Source of the DNA: Chryseobacterium sp. JUb7
GTDB lineage: Bacteria > Bacteroidota > Bacteroidia > Flavobacteriales > Weeksellaceae
Assembly: GCF_024806495.1 (NCBI RefSeq)
Contig: NZ_JANUFF010000013.1
Coordinates: 57,621 to 121,620, forward strand
DNA: 64,000 bases
Direction: 5' to 3'
Each line of letters begins with the position of its first letter. Position 1 is the first letter of the stretch. The notes under the pieces were generated by a model. The model was not told the DNA's origin. It worked only from the letters and a program-made list of their open reading frames with translations, and made no database searches. Of this stretch, positions 34,033 to 43,012 are shown piece by piece. A program made the translations under genes and the position numbers.

Positions 34033-35166
34033 TTAAAGTCTTTGTCTAAGAACAGGAACTACAGAGTTTTTCCATTCGTAGAAATCTCCGGCTAAAATAT
34101 GCTCTCTTGCTACTTTCACCAGATCTAAATAAAATGCTAAGTTATGAATTGAAGCAATTTGTTTAGCTAAATATTCCTTAGATACAAATAAATGTCTTAA
34201 ATAGGCTTTTGAATACTCTCTATCTACAAAACTTGTCCCAAATTCATCCAATGGCGAAAAGTCTTTTTTCCACTTTTCATTCTTCATGTTCATCACACCC
34301 TGCCATGTAAAAAGCATTGCATTTCTTGCATTTCTGGTCGGCATTACGCAATCCATCATATCAATACCCAATCCGATAGACTCCAGAATATTCCACGGAG
34401 TTCCTACTCCCATCAGATATCTCGGTTTTTCTTTTGGTAAAATATCGGTCACCTCATCTGTAATTCTGTACATTTCCTCTTCCGGCTCTCCTACAGAAAG
34501 TCCTCCGATTGCATTTCCTTCAGCTCCAGCTTCTGAAATCACTTCAGCTGAAATTTTTCTTAAATCTGAATAGGTAGACCCCTGAACAATTGGAAAAAGT
34601 CTCTGCTTGTGGCCATACAATTCAGGATTATTCTCGGTCCAGTCAATACATCTTTTTAACCAGCGGTGTGTAAGTTCCATTGACGTTTTTGCCTGATTGT
34701 ACTCGCAAGGATAAGGGGTACATTCATCAAAAGCCATAAAAATATCCGCTCCGATCTGTCGCTGGATTTCCATTGACTTTTCCGGGGAGAACATATGGTA
34801 GCTTCCATCGATGTGAGATTTGAATCTTGCCCCTTCTTCCGTCATTTTTCTGCTGCTCGCCAGGGAAAATACCTGAAAACCTCCTGAATCTGTAAGAATT
34901 GGAAGATCCCAGTTCATGAATTTATGTAATCCTCCGGCATCCTGCATAGTCTCCATTCCGGGACGAAGGTATAAATGATATGTATTACCCAAAATAATTT
35001 GGGCTTTAATGTCTTCTTTTAATTCTCTTTGGTGAACAGTCTTTACACTTGCTACTGTTCCTACAGGCATAAAAATGGGCGTTTGAATCTTACCGTGATC
35101 TGTGGTAATTTCTCCCGCTCTGGCCTTTCCCTCAGAGGTTTTTTCTATATTAAAAAATTTTTGCAT
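34033..35166 (-). CDS. tgt: tRNA-guanine transglycosylase, zinc cysteines missing
   Basis: A 377-residue enzyme that exchanges G34 for preQ1 in tRNAs for Asp, Asn, His and Tyr. The substrate pocket is intact: SGGFQVFSL (catalytic-site Asp in DSGGF), GGLSVGEPEEEM and the nucleophile Asp in MDCVMPTRNARN. The usual zinc motif CxCxxC is absent; the aligned stretch reads SPLDEFGTSFVDREYSKAYL. The His ligand region SIHNLAFYLDL is kept. I recall the same loss in other Bacteroidota Tgt proteins, so it is probably functional. The ATG at 35169 directly precedes 35166. It lies in an operon with the GT2, DUF4296 and LptF/G-like genes. Confidence 0.95.
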   Translation of the reverse strand: MQKFFNIEKTSEGKARAGEITTDHGKIQTPIFMPVGTVASVKTVHQRELKEDIKAQIILGNTYHLYLRPGMETMQDAGGLHKFMNWDLPILTDSGGFQVFSLASSRKMTEEGARFKSHIDGSYHMFSPEKSMEIQRQIGADIFMAFDECTPYPCEYNQAKTSMELTHRWLKRCIDWTENNPELYGHKQRLFPIVQGSTYSDLRKISAEVISEAGAEGNAIGGLSVGEPEEEMYRITDEVTDILPKEKPRYLMGVGTPWNILESIGLGIDMMDCVMPTRNARNAMLFTWQGVMNMKNEKWKKDFSPLDEFGTSFVDREYSKAYLRHLFVSKEYLAKQIASIHNLAFYLDLVKVAREHILAGDFYEWKNSVVPVLRQRL

Positions 35167-35171
35167 CATAA

Positions 35172-35540
35172 TTATCTTGCGAAAGACGGAACATTTTCGT
35201 TTTTCTTCAACTTGTCCTTTACATATTGATCCGCCTTCGGATCTTTTTCTAATATTATTTTTTGAGCATCTTCAGCTATTCCCTTCATTTTATTTTTAAC
35301 GACGTAATATTTGAAGCTTGCATTAAAATCATCAGGTTTCACATTGTGTGTTTTCAGGACATACCTTGTTCCTGCCTCCATATTTGAATTCGGATACAGA
35401 AAAGTAGCCTGATCACTGATCGACATATCGGCCATAATTTCGGACATCTTCTTTGCATCAATCAAATTTTTAGGCTTGTCGACATAATCTCCACATGAAA
35501 ACATGCTTAATAACACAAAAATGAAGATCAGTTTTTTCAT
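35172..35540 (-). CDS. DUF4296 family lipoprotein
   Basis: A 122-residue lipoprotein: MKKLIFIFVLLSMFSC with the lipid Cys at residue 16. The helical domain has LIDAKKMSEIMADMSISDQA and FNASFKYYVVKNKMKGIAEDA, as in DUF4296 of Bacteroidota, whose role is unknown. The frame extends further up, but ATG 35540 gives the signal and overlaps the stop of the GT2 gene as ATGA. It lies just ahead of tgt. Confidence 0.87.
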   Translation of the reverse strand: MKKLIFIFVLLSMFSCGDYVDKPKNLIDAKKMSEIMADMSISDQATFLYPNSNMEAGTRYVLKTHNVKPDDFNASFKYYVVKNKMKGIAEDAQKIILEKDPKADQYVKDKLKKNENVPSFAR

Positions 35541-36253
35541 AATCTGTTGATTAATGATTTCCATTTTAAATTTAAAACTCCAAAAACAGCCTCATGAATA
35601 ATTCCACCGTTCATTTTACTTTCTCCCAACACTCTGTTGGTAAAAATAATAGGAACCTCTACAATTTTGAAGCCTTTTTTAAAAGTTCTGAATTTCATTT
35701 CAATCTGAAACCCATATCCTTTTAACCTTACATTATCCAATCCTATTTCCTCCAAAACATTTCTTGAAAAACAAACGAAGCCCGCTGTAGTATCATGAAT
35801 TGAAAGTCCTAAAATAAATCTTACATATTTTGATGCAAAATAAGAAAGCAATACTCTTCCCATTGGCCAATTGACCACATTCACCCCTTTTGAGTAACGG
35901 GAACCAATCGCCATATCTGCATTAAGACAAGCTTCATATAATTTAGGAAGATCATTGGGGTTATGAGAAAAATCGGCATCCATTTCAAAAATATAATCAT
36001 AATTATTTTGAAGAGCCCATTTGAACCCATGAATATATGCTTTTCCCAAACCGTCTTTTACATGCCTTATTGAAAGGTGCAAATTGTGAGGAAATCTTCT
36101 TTGTAAATCTTTTACAACTTCAGCTGTTCCATCGGGAGATGTATCATCCACTACCAAAATATGAAAGTCATCTTCCAATGCAAAAACCGCGGAAATAATA
36201 TTTTCAATATTTTCCTTTTCGTTATAAGTTGGGATAATGACCAGTTTTTTCAT
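35537..36253 (-). CDS. Polyprenol-phosphate glycosyltransferase (GT2, DPM1-like)
   Basis: A 238-residue cytosolic-face enzyme that transfers mannose or another hexose from a nucleotide sugar to polyprenyl phosphate. Motifs are IIPTYNEKENIENII, VVDDTSPDGT, the metal-binding DADFSHNPNDLP, and the C-terminal EVPIIFTNRVLGESKM typical of DPM1-like enzymes. It lacks the C-terminal membrane helices of some relatives. The frame is open to 36298, but the TATCTTTG element at 36270-36263 places the start at ATG 36253. It is the first gene of a four-gene operon. Confidence 0.92.
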   Translation of the reverse strand: MKKLVIIPTYNEKENIENIISAVFALEDDFHILVVDDTSPDGTAEVVKDLQRRFPHNLHLSIRHVKDGLGKAYIHGFKWALQNNYDYIFEMDADFSHNPNDLPKLYEACLNADMAIGSRYSKGVNVVNWPMGRVLLSYFASKYVRFILGLSIHDTTAGFVCFSRNVLEEIGLDNVRLKGYGFQIEMKFRTFKKGFKIVEVPIIFTNRVLGESKMNGGIIHEAVFGVLNLKWKSLINRL

Positions 36254-36262
36254 TTCAATTTG

Positions 36263-36270
36263 CAAAGATA
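36263..36270 (-). promoter_or_regulatory. -7 element TATCTTTG of the GT2-DUF4296-tgt-LptF/G operon
   Basis: It ends 10 bases before ATG 36253 on the minus strand. TTG lies 25 bases upstream, a little long. Confidence 0.6.
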
Positions 36271-36307
36271 GTTTATTTAACCTTTTTATTTTATACAAAA
36301 TAATCTA

Positions 36308-36315
36308 TAATTTTG
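36308..36315 (+). promoter_or_regulatory. -7 element TAATTTTG of the DUF4271 gene
   Basis: It lies 15 bases before the proposed TTG start at 36330 and excludes the upstream ATG at 36237. Confidence 0.6.
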
Positions 36316-36329
36316 CAAAAAACATTCCG

Positions 36330-36998
36330 TTGCTGTTATCACAAAATTTCACAAACCATGTAAGAATACCTGAGAACAATGACTGGGTAATTTTTATACT
36401 GCTGGGCTGCATCTTTTTATTCATTTTTATGATGAATGTCATAGAAAGAGATGCCAATTTAAAGGACTTTCTGCTTCAAAAATATTTTGACGCGAGCAAC
36501 AACCTGCCCAGTTGGGTCATCACTTCCTGTGTATCTGCTCTTACACTTGCTGTTTTATTGTCTCAATACATACCGACGGTCCCAAAATATGTGGCCGATC
36601 TTCAGATTATGGGCTATCAGATGAACAAATTCGGGTATACTCTAACAGTTGTTGTTTTATTTTATCTATTAAAATCATCTTTTGGCTTCTTGTTTTACCA
36701 AAGCATCGGTGATGGAAAAAAATGGCCAGTTTTTTATTTTACCTCCACAAAATTTTATTTCATTTTGTCTTTTTTGCTAATAATTTTATGTGTAACCCAC
36801 TATTATTTCCCCATAGACAGAAGTAAAATATTTTATTACTATTTATTGTTCTTTTCTTTTGTATTCATTTTCAAGGTTTTTTTCTATTTATTTCACAAGA
36901 ACAATGTCTTACCTGAAAAATGGTATTATAAATTTTTGTATATTTGCACCCTCCAAATCGCACCACTTTTGTTGCTTTGGAAATTGTTGTTTTATTAA
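36330..36998 (+). CDS. DUF4271 family membrane protein
   Basis: A protein of about 222 residues with five or six transmembrane helices. It matches DUF4271 of Bacteroidota (NDWVIFILLGCIFLFIFMM ... FFYLFHKN ... YICTLQIAPLLLLW). The family commonly precedes hemD, as here. The open frame begins at ATG 36237, but that codon is upstream of the -7 element and inside the start of the divergent gene. TTG 36330 is therefore proposed; it leaves a start of LLSQNFTNHVRIPENN. Start certainty is moderate. The stop is 3 bases before hemD. Confidence 0.85.
   Translation: MLLSQNFTNHVRIPENNDWVIFILLGCIFLFIFMMNVIERDANLKDFLLQKYFDASNNLPSWVITSCVSALTLAVLLSQYIPTVPKYVADLQIMGYQMNKFGYTLTVVVLFYLLKSSFGFLFYQSIGDGKKWPVFYFTSTKFYFILSFLLIILCVTHYYFPIDRSKIFYYYLLFFSFVFIFKVFFYLFHKNNVLPEKWYYKFLYICTLQIAPLLLLWKLLFY
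36940..36947 (+). promoter_or_regulatory. -7 element TATATTTG before hemD
   Basis: It lies inside the end of the DUF4271 gene, 55 bases before hemD, and may give hemD an independent transcript. Confidence 0.5.
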
Positions 36999-37001
36999 TA
37001 A

Positions 37002-37751
37002 ATGTCAATGATGAGAATAAAGTCTATATTGGTTTCACAACCAGCGCCTAGTGAATCTTCTCCATACTTGGATATAGCGAAAAAGGAAAAAATAAAGATT
37101 GATTTCCGTCCTTTTATCCACGTCGAAGGAGTTGACAACAAAGAACTTAGAACACAGAAGATAGATCTTACGCAGTATACTGGTATTATTTTTACCAGCA
37201 AGAATGCGATTGATCATTATTTCAGACTGGCTGAGGAATTGCGTTTTGCCGTTCCAGACACGATGAGATACATCTGTCAGTCGGAAGCTATTGCCAACTA
37301 TCTTCAAAAACATATTGTTTACAGAAAAAGAAAGATCAGTTTTGGAGAGAAAAATTTCTCGGATCTGGCTCCTCTTTTCAAAAAATTCCCGACGGAAAAA
37401 TATCTGCTCCCATCTTCTGATGTGCTGAGCCCGGATATTATTAAGACGTTAGATTCAGCAAACATCGAATGGACGAGAGCTATCATGTACAGAACTGTTT
37501 GCAGTGATCTTACTGATATCAATATCAAAGATTACGATATGCTGATTTTCTTCAGCCCGCAAGGAATTAAATCTTTACAGCAAAACTTCCCTGATTTTAA
37601 ACAGGATGAAACGAAGATCGGAGTTTTCGGAACAACGACTTCAGCCGCTGCAGAAGAGGCAGGATTAAAGGTAGATTTAATGGCTCCTACAAAGGAAACA
37701 CCATCTATGACCATGGCACTGGAAAAATACATTAAAGCTCTACATAAGTAG
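37002..37751 (+). CDS. hemD: Uroporphyrinogen-III synthase
   Basis: A 249-residue cytosolic enzyme that cyclises hydroxymethylbilane with inversion of ring D, in haem synthesis. The family is divergent; recognised elements are the domain start IKSILVSQPAPSESSPYLDI, TGIIFTSKNAIDHYF, the hinge and YDMLIFFSPQGIKSL, plus GVFGTTTSAAAEEAGLKVD near the end. ATGs at 37008 and 37011 are alternative starts. It follows the DUF4271 gene closely and ends at a terminator. Confidence 0.92.
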   Translation: MSMMRIKSILVSQPAPSESSPYLDIAKKEKIKIDFRPFIHVEGVDNKELRTQKIDLTQYTGIIFTSKNAIDHYFRLAEELRFAVPDTMRYICQSEAIANYLQKHIVYRKRKISFGEKNFSDLAPLFKKFPTEKYLLPSSDVLSPDIIKTLDSANIEWTRAIMYRTVCSDLTDINIKDYDMLIFFSPQGIKSLQQNFPDFKQDETKIGVFGTTTSAAAEEAGLKVDLMAPTKETPSMTMALEKYIKALHK

Positions 37752-37774
37752 AATTTTAATATAAAATACAAACT

Positions 37775-37810
37775 AACCGTCTTTTCATAAAGGAAAGATG
37801 GTTTTTTTTT
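37775..37810 (+). terminator. Terminator after hemD
   Basis: A 10-bp stem with one G-T pair (37775-37784 with 37794-37803) runs into a T run of nine. Confidence 0.88.
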
Positions 37811-37911
37811 AATTAAATTTGAACAAGAATTAATATTGAAAGAAACGCCTGCAAAAACCACTTTTTCAAGGAGAAAAATAGGTCAGCGCGTTAAAAAATT
37901 AAAACATTTGA

Positions 37912-39957
37912 ATGAAAGCTCCACAGGCAAAAAAAATAGAAAAAATACTGGAAACACACGGAGATAAAAGAATTGACAATTATTTCTGGCTCAACGAAAG
38001 GGAGAACCCTGAAGTCATAAAATATCTTGAAGAAGAAAATGCTTATGCAGATTTTATCATGAAGGACACTGAAGATTTCCAGGAAGAGCTCTTTGAAGAG
38101 ATGAAAGCCCGTTATAAAAAGGATGATGAATCTTTACCCTATTTCTTTAATGAATATTGGTACATTGTTCGATATGAAGAAGGAAAAGAATATCCTATTT
38201 TTTGTAGAAAATATAAAAGCTTAGACAACGAAGAAGAAATCGTAGTCGATGTGAACATCCTTGCGGAAGGCGAAAGTTATTTTGAAGTCGGAAGCCTTGC
38301 GGTAAGCCCGAATAACGAACTGGTTTCTTTCTCTGAAGACAACGTAGGCCGAAGAATCTATTCTATAAATTTTAAAGACTTAAAAACCGGAGAAATTCTT
38401 TCTGATAAAATTGAAAATACAACAGGAAAAGCAGTCTGGGCCAATGATAACGAGCATGTTTTTTACATCCGAAAAGATGAAAGCCTGCGGGCATTTAAGG
38501 TCTACAGACATAAATTGGGCACAGATTCTTCAGAGGACATTCTAATTTTCCATGAAGAGGATGATACTTTTGACGTTAATGTTTTCAAAACTAAATCTCT
38601 GGAATATATTTTCATCGCAAGCTCAAGCACGATTTCTGACGAACACAGATTTATTCCTTCCAATAATGTTTTTGCAGACTGGACAATCATTCAGCCAAGA
38701 ATTGATGATCTGGAATATTCTGTTGAACATTACGAAGATGAATTCTATATCATTACCAATGCAGATGACGCATTTAATTTTAAAATCGTAAAAGCGAAAA
38801 TCAGTAATTGCGGAATGGAAAACTGGGTGGATGTTATCCCTCACCGTCCGGAAGTTTTGTTGGAAGGTTTTGAAATTTTCAGACACTATCTTGTTCTTGA
38901 AGAAAGAGAAGAAGGACTGTTACAGATAAAGATCATTGACGAAAAAACACAGGATTCATACTACCTTCCTTTTTCAGATCCTACTTATACCGCTTATATC
39001 GGTGTTAATCTTGAATTCGACACAGAAGTTTTACGCTATGGTTACACTTCACTGACGCAGCCAAGCTCTACTTACGAATATGATATGAAAGAAAAAACCA
39101 CCAAGCTTTTGAAACAACAGGAAGTTTTGGGCGGAAAGTTTCTCCCGGAAAATTATATTTCCGAAAGAATATGGGCAGAATCCAGAGATGGAGAAGTTAA
39201 AATTCCTATTTCTCTTGTCTATCATAAAGACACTAAGAAATCGGCAGATACTCCTTTGCTTTTATATGGCTATGGAAGCTACGGACATACCGTTGATGCA
39301 AGTTTTTCGAATGTAAGATTGTCAATTTTAGACAGAGGATTCATTTATGCTATTGCTCACATCCGAGGTGGTGAATATTTAGGCCGGGAATGGTATGAAG
39401 ACGGAAAAATGCTGTTTAAGAAAAATACATTCTTTGACTTTATTGACGCCGGAAAATATCTGATTAAAGAAAATTATACTTCATCAAAACATTTGTATGC
39501 AATGGGCGGAAGCGCAGGCGGACTGCTGGTTGGCGCGGTGATGAATTACGAGCCTTCACTATTCAACGGAATTGTAGCACAGGTTCCTTTTGTGGATGTT
39601 GTAACAACGATGCTGGATGAAACAATCCCTTTGACAACAGGAGAATACGATGAATGGGGAAATCCTAATGATGAAGAATATTATCATTACATGAAAGACT
39701 ATTCACCTTATGACAATGTGGAAGCTAAAAATTATCCTCACACCCTGATTACAACCGGGCTCCATGATTCTCAGGTTCAGTATTGGGAGCCGGCAAAGTG
39801 GACGGCAAAATTAAGAGAATTAAAAATAGATGACAATCTTTTGATTTTCAAGACTGATATGAGTTCAGGACATGGAGGTGCCAGCGGAAGATTTGAATCA
39901 CTGAAAGAAGATGCATTAGAATATGCCTTCTTATTGAAATTAGAAAACAATTATTAA
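37912..39957 (+). CDS. ptrB: Oligopeptidase B-like S9 family peptidase
   Basis: A 681-residue serine peptidase of the prolyl oligopeptidase clan. Residues 1-70 are the helical start, about 70-400 a seven-bladed beta-propeller, and about 405-681 the alpha/beta hydrolase domain. The catalytic Ser is in MGGSAGGLL, Asp in TTGLHDSQVQYW and His in SSGHGGASG. Oligopeptidase B cuts after Lys or Arg in short peptides. No signal peptide is present, so it acts in the cytosol. Two small genes follow at 2 and 10 bases. Confidence 0.93.
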   Translation: MKAPQAKKIEKILETHGDKRIDNYFWLNERENPEVIKYLEEENAYADFIMKDTEDFQEELFEEMKARYKKDDESLPYFFNEYWYIVRYEEGKEYPIFCRKYKSLDNEEEIVVDVNILAEGESYFEVGSLAVSPNNELVSFSEDNVGRRIYSINFKDLKTGEILSDKIENTTGKAVWANDNEHVFYIRKDESLRAFKVYRHKLGTDSSEDILIFHEEDDTFDVNVFKTKSLEYIFIASSSTISDEHRFIPSNNVFADWTIIQPRIDDLEYSVEHYEDEFYIITNADDAFNFKIVKAKISNCGMENWVDVIPHRPEVLLEGFEIFRHYLVLEEREEGLLQIKIIDEKTQDSYYLPFSDPTYTAYIGVNLEFDTEVLRYGYTSLTQPSSTYEYDMKEKTTKLLKQQEVLGGKFLPENYISERIWAESRDGEVKIPISLVYHKDTKKSADTPLLLYGYGSYGHTVDASFSNVRLSILDRGFIYAIAHIRGGEYLGREWYEDGKMLFKKNTFFDFIDAGKYLIKENYTSSKHLYAMGGSAGGLLVGAVMNYEPSLFNGIVAQVPFVDVVTTMLDETIPLTTGEYDEWGNPNDEEYYHYMKDYSPYDNVEAKNYPHTLITTGLHDSQVQYWEPAKWTAKLRELKIDDNLLIFKTDMSSGHGGASGRFESLKEDALEYAFLLKLENNY

Positions 39958-39959
39958 AA

Positions 39960-40166
39960 ATGCTGATTCTTCTGGTAATTTTTTTATGTATTGCAATTGC
40001 CTATTATCTTTTTCAAAAAAGTAAAATTAATAGGATTGAAAAGAAAGAATATTTGCAAGAAAAGAGAAATGAAAAATATGAACAACTTCTTGATCTTGCG
40101 AGAAAACAAGACTCTTCAAAATCAGAAGATGAAGGGGCAAATAAAAATAACAATCAGGAGAATTGA
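39960..40166 (+). CDS. Small single-pass membrane protein
   Basis: A 68-residue protein: one N-terminal transmembrane helix (MLILLVIFLCIAIAYYLF) and a charged, helical tail ending in NKNNNQEN. Its start is 2 bases after the ptrB stop, so it is probably translationally coupled. I do not recognise a family. Its real coding status is supported by the tight spacing and the clean helix-plus-charged-tail layout. Confidence 0.68.
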   Translation: MLILLVIFLCIAIAYYLFQKSKINRIEKKEYLQEKRNEKYEQLLDLARKQDSSKSEDEGANKNNNQEN

Positions 40167-40176
40167 TTTATAAATT

Positions 40177-40518
40177 ATGATTAACGACGCAGAATATTGG
40201 AAAAAAATACAAGATTTTTTCATTGAAAATTTTGACACCGAAAAAGATGCTCCTATTGAAACGTATTTATTTTTAATAGGTCTTCAGGAATTGGGAAGCG
40301 GTCAGCAAAAATATACAAAAGACGATAAATTAAATATTCTTCACATTGCCGTTTGCAGATTATTAGAACCTTTCGGATACTATAAATTCTCGCATTACGA
40401 AGATGGCTGGCCTCATTTTGATCAGCTGGAAGGACTTCCGGAATTGAAACCCAACGAGCAGACCCTGCTTATGAAAAAGGCAATTATTCAATATTTCCAG
40501 GATGAAGAATTAATTTGA
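40177..40518 (+). CDS. Conserved hypothetical cytosolic protein
   Basis: A 113-residue acidic protein (DAEYWKKIQDFFIENFDTEKD and LEPFGYYKFSHYEDGWPHFD). It appears soluble and helical and probably belongs to a flavobacterial family without known function. It is the third gene of the ptrB transcript, 10 bases after the previous gene, and ends before a strong bidirectional terminator. Confidence 0.75.
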   Translation: MINDAEYWKKIQDFFIENFDTEKDAPIETYLFLIGLQELGSGQQKYTKDDKLNILHIAVCRLLEPFGYYKFSHYEDGWPHFDQLEGLPELKPNEQTLLMKKAIIQYFQDEELI

Positions 40519-40556
40519 AAATAAGATCATTTGAAAATTTTCAAATGGTATTGAAT

Positions 40557-40592
40557 AAAAAATGGAAAGTAAAAATTACTTTCCATTTTTTT
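40557..40592. terminator. Strong bidirectional terminator after the ptrB operon
   Basis: A nearly 16-bp perfect stem (40557-40572 with 40576-40591) has a 3-base loop and A and T runs at its base. Confidence 0.92.
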
Positions 40593-40665
40593 TATTTTGA
40601 GTTTTAGCTAATGCCTGTTCCTATTTATAAAATATCTTTTTTCAAATTTTTCCATTTTCAAATTC

Positions 40666-41151
40666 TCAAATCAGAATCTCTTCCAGCTGATTCAGTCCCA
40701 TTTTGAAACCTTCTTCAAAACCCATTTCCAGCAACTGCTTCATCGCTTGTTCTGATTGAAAATGAAGATTAACGGTAACTTTCGTTCCCTCTTCTACTCC
40801 TGTGAAACCAAATAACCACTTTGCTTCTGGAAAATCAGAATTCACATGGCCATTTTCATCACAAAAAGTATCAACACCGTCAAAACTTCTGTGCTCCATA
40901 ATTTCGCCATATTTTACCTGTGCATAGTGTCTTTCTCCTTCCGGACCAACCATTGAATACAGCCAGATTCCGCCCTCCCGAAAATCCTGACTTTTAGTTT
41001 CACACCTCCAGGGTTCCGGAGCCCACCATTGATCCAATAATTCGGATTTGGTAAAATAATTCCACACTTTTGAAACATCAGTGTTGTAAATTTTCATGAC
41101 ATATACACTGTGTGAATCAAAATCTTTGTTAAAAATGATATCAGATTCCAT
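40666..41151 (-). CDS. AHSA1/SRPBCC domain protein
   Basis: A 161-residue protein with the helix-grip fold of the AHSA1 family. Markers are VMKIYNTDVSKVWNYFTKSELLDQWWAPEPW and the terminal EEGFKMGLNQLEEIL. Such proteins bind hydrophobic ligands or act as Hsp90 co-chaperone relatives; no specific role can be given. It has its own promoter and faces the ptrB operon. Confidence 0.88.
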   Translation of the reverse strand: MESDIIFNKDFDSHSVYVMKIYNTDVSKVWNYFTKSELLDQWWAPEPWRCETKSQDFREGGIWLYSMVGPEGERHYAQVKYGEIMEHRSFDGVDTFCDENGHVNSDFPEAKWLFGFTGVEEGTKVTVNLHFQSEQAMKQLLEMGFEEGFKMGLNQLEEILI

Positions 41152-41170
41152 AATACTATTTTGTTTTAAA

Positions 41171-41178
41171 CAAAGCTA
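41171..41178 (-). promoter_or_regulatory. -7 element TAGCTTTG of the AHSA1 gene
   Basis: It lies 20 bases before ATG 41151 on the minus strand. Confidence 0.58.
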
Positions 41179-41356
41179 GTTTTTTATTCTGTGACGGCAC
41201 TTTTCCTATGACAAGTAATTAAAAATTTATAAATAAATGTTAAAAAACACAGTTTTAAGAAAAATTACACAATTTTTTGGCTCGTTTTTTGTTTATCAAG
41301 TCTTAAAATAATTAATTTTAACATTCATCTTTACAAAAACATTATAAAATACTCTA

Positions 41357-42904
41357 ATGAATAATAAATTCATCCCAATAATTTCGGTGTTTATGACAAT
41401 TTCATTGATTGTCTTCGTCACGCTCCAATTTTATTGGCTGAAACGTTATTATGGTGCACTTGAGCAGGATTTTTCCAATAAAGTATACTCCGCTTTGGAA
41501 AGTACCTCCAAAAGCATGGCTGAAATTGAAGTTGACAAATATTTAAACGTTGATTATAAAGGTTTTAGAAATAATATTTTGGCCAATAGCGAAAAACCTT
41601 CATTAACGACCATCCAACAGGTAGAAGATTCGGGTGCCCAACGACAAATCATATATTCAAAAAATATCATCGAAAAAACCAAGCTTCCGATTTCGCAGCA
41701 GGGAGATTCGATTAAGCTGACCAAATTATACACCGATGAAGCCGCTTACAAGATAAAAAGAGACACGACAAACCGTGAGCTTCTGACAGCGGATATCAAT
41801 ACGGCACTGGAAAATGGTGATTATTCCTTAAAAGAGTATGCTAAAATTCTGGGTAATAACTTACCCATCACCAAAAGAGTTGATGAAAAGATTCTTGATT
41901 CTGTTATTACTAAAGAGCTTAAGATAAGAGGGATTTCAGCCAAATTCGGCTATGGAATTATTGATAAAAATAATACACTGACCAGTATCGTCAATAAGGA
42001 TTATAAAGAAAAAAAGGACAATAACACTTACAGTTATCCTCTTTTTACCGATCAAAAAGAAAGAACCTTATATAATCTGGCCCTTGTTTTCCCTAAAAAG
42101 GAATACTCACTCGCCATGAATAACTGGCCAATGCTACTGGGAACCTTCCTTTCATTATTAACGATTCTGGGAATTTACATTATTTCCATTAATTATATGA
42201 TGAAACAGAAAAAACTGGCAGAAGTGAAGACAGATTTCATCAATAATATGTCACACGAGTTTAAAACGCCACTGGCCACGATCTCCGTAGCAACAGACTC
42301 TTTAGCCAATGACAAAATCGCAACCAATCCGGATAAGGTGAAATATTATTCCGAGCTGATTAAACAGGAAAATATAAGGATGAAAAAACAGGTTGAAAAC
42401 GTTCTTAATATGTCCAAACTTGAGCGTAATGAAGTCAAGCTGTTCTTAAGAGAAACCAATGTAAGAGAATTGATCAAGAAAACAGCTGAATCATTCAACC
42501 TGATTGTACAGCAGAGGAATGGTACTCTTACACAGGAATTTACCGCTGATAAATACACCTTTAAAATTGATGAATTCCACATCTCCAATATGTTGGTGAA
42601 TTTATTGGACAATGCAAACAAATACTCTCCGGAAACACCTGAAATTCATGTAAAAACCAGCAACGAAGGAAATCTGTATGTGATTGAAGTTTCAGATAAA
42701 GGAATGGGAATGGAAAGTCAGAATAAAACAAAGATTTTCGAAAAATTCTTTAGGGAAGAAACAGGAAACATTCACAATGTAAAAGGACAGGGCTTGGGAC
42801 TTTCTTATGTAAAAAAGATTGTAGAATTACATAAAGGTCAGGTTATAGTAGACTCAAACAAAGGAGAAGGAAGTGTGTTTACGATAAAATTACCGATGAG
42901 TTAA
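41357..42904 (+). CDS. Sensor histidine kinase
   Basis: A 515-residue membrane sensor. Helix 1 spans residues 7-27, a periplasmic domain 28-255 and helix 2 256-280. The dimerisation/phosphoacceptor domain starts NNMSHEFKTPLATI with His300. The ATPase has N-box NLLDNANKYSP, G1 box DKGMGME, and G2 GQGLGLSYVKK. The N-terminal LQFYWLKRYYGALEQDF segment is typical of a Bacteroidota kinase group. The signal is unknown. The response regulator gene follows after 108 bases. Confidence 0.93.
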   Translation: MNNKFIPIISVFMTISLIVFVTLQFYWLKRYYGALEQDFSNKVYSALESTSKSMAEIEVDKYLNVDYKGFRNNILANSEKPSLTTIQQVEDSGAQRQIIYSKNIIEKTKLPISQQGDSIKLTKLYTDEAAYKIKRDTTNRELLTADINTALENGDYSLKEYAKILGNNLPITKRVDEKILDSVITKELKIRGISAKFGYGIIDKNNTLTSIVNKDYKEKKDNNTYSYPLFTDQKERTLYNLALVFPKKEYSLAMNNWPMLLGTFLSLLTILGIYIISINYMMKQKKLAEVKTDFINNMSHEFKTPLATISVATDSLANDKIATNPDKVKYYSELIKQENIRMKKQVENVLNMSKLERNEVKLFLRETNVRELIKKTAESFNLIVQQRNGTLTQEFTADKYTFKIDEFHISNMLVNLLDNANKYSPETPEIHVKTSNEGNLYVIEVSDKGMGMESQNKTKIFEKFFREETGNIHNVKGQGLGLSYVKKIVELHKGQVIVDSNKGEGSVFTIKLPMS

Positions 42905-43012
42905 AATAAACAAAAGCAGAAATCAGTTATAAAAAAGACCCAAAAGCAAAATATTATAAAAGAGAAGGAATACCATTCATTCTTACTTGTTAATTATTAA
43001 TTACTTAAAACT

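Noticed and set aside
36237..36329. Longer N-terminus of the DUF4271 protein from ATG 36237
   Set aside because: The -7 element at 36308-36315 and the start of the divergent GT2 gene lie in this stretch, and the extra residues do not resemble the family.
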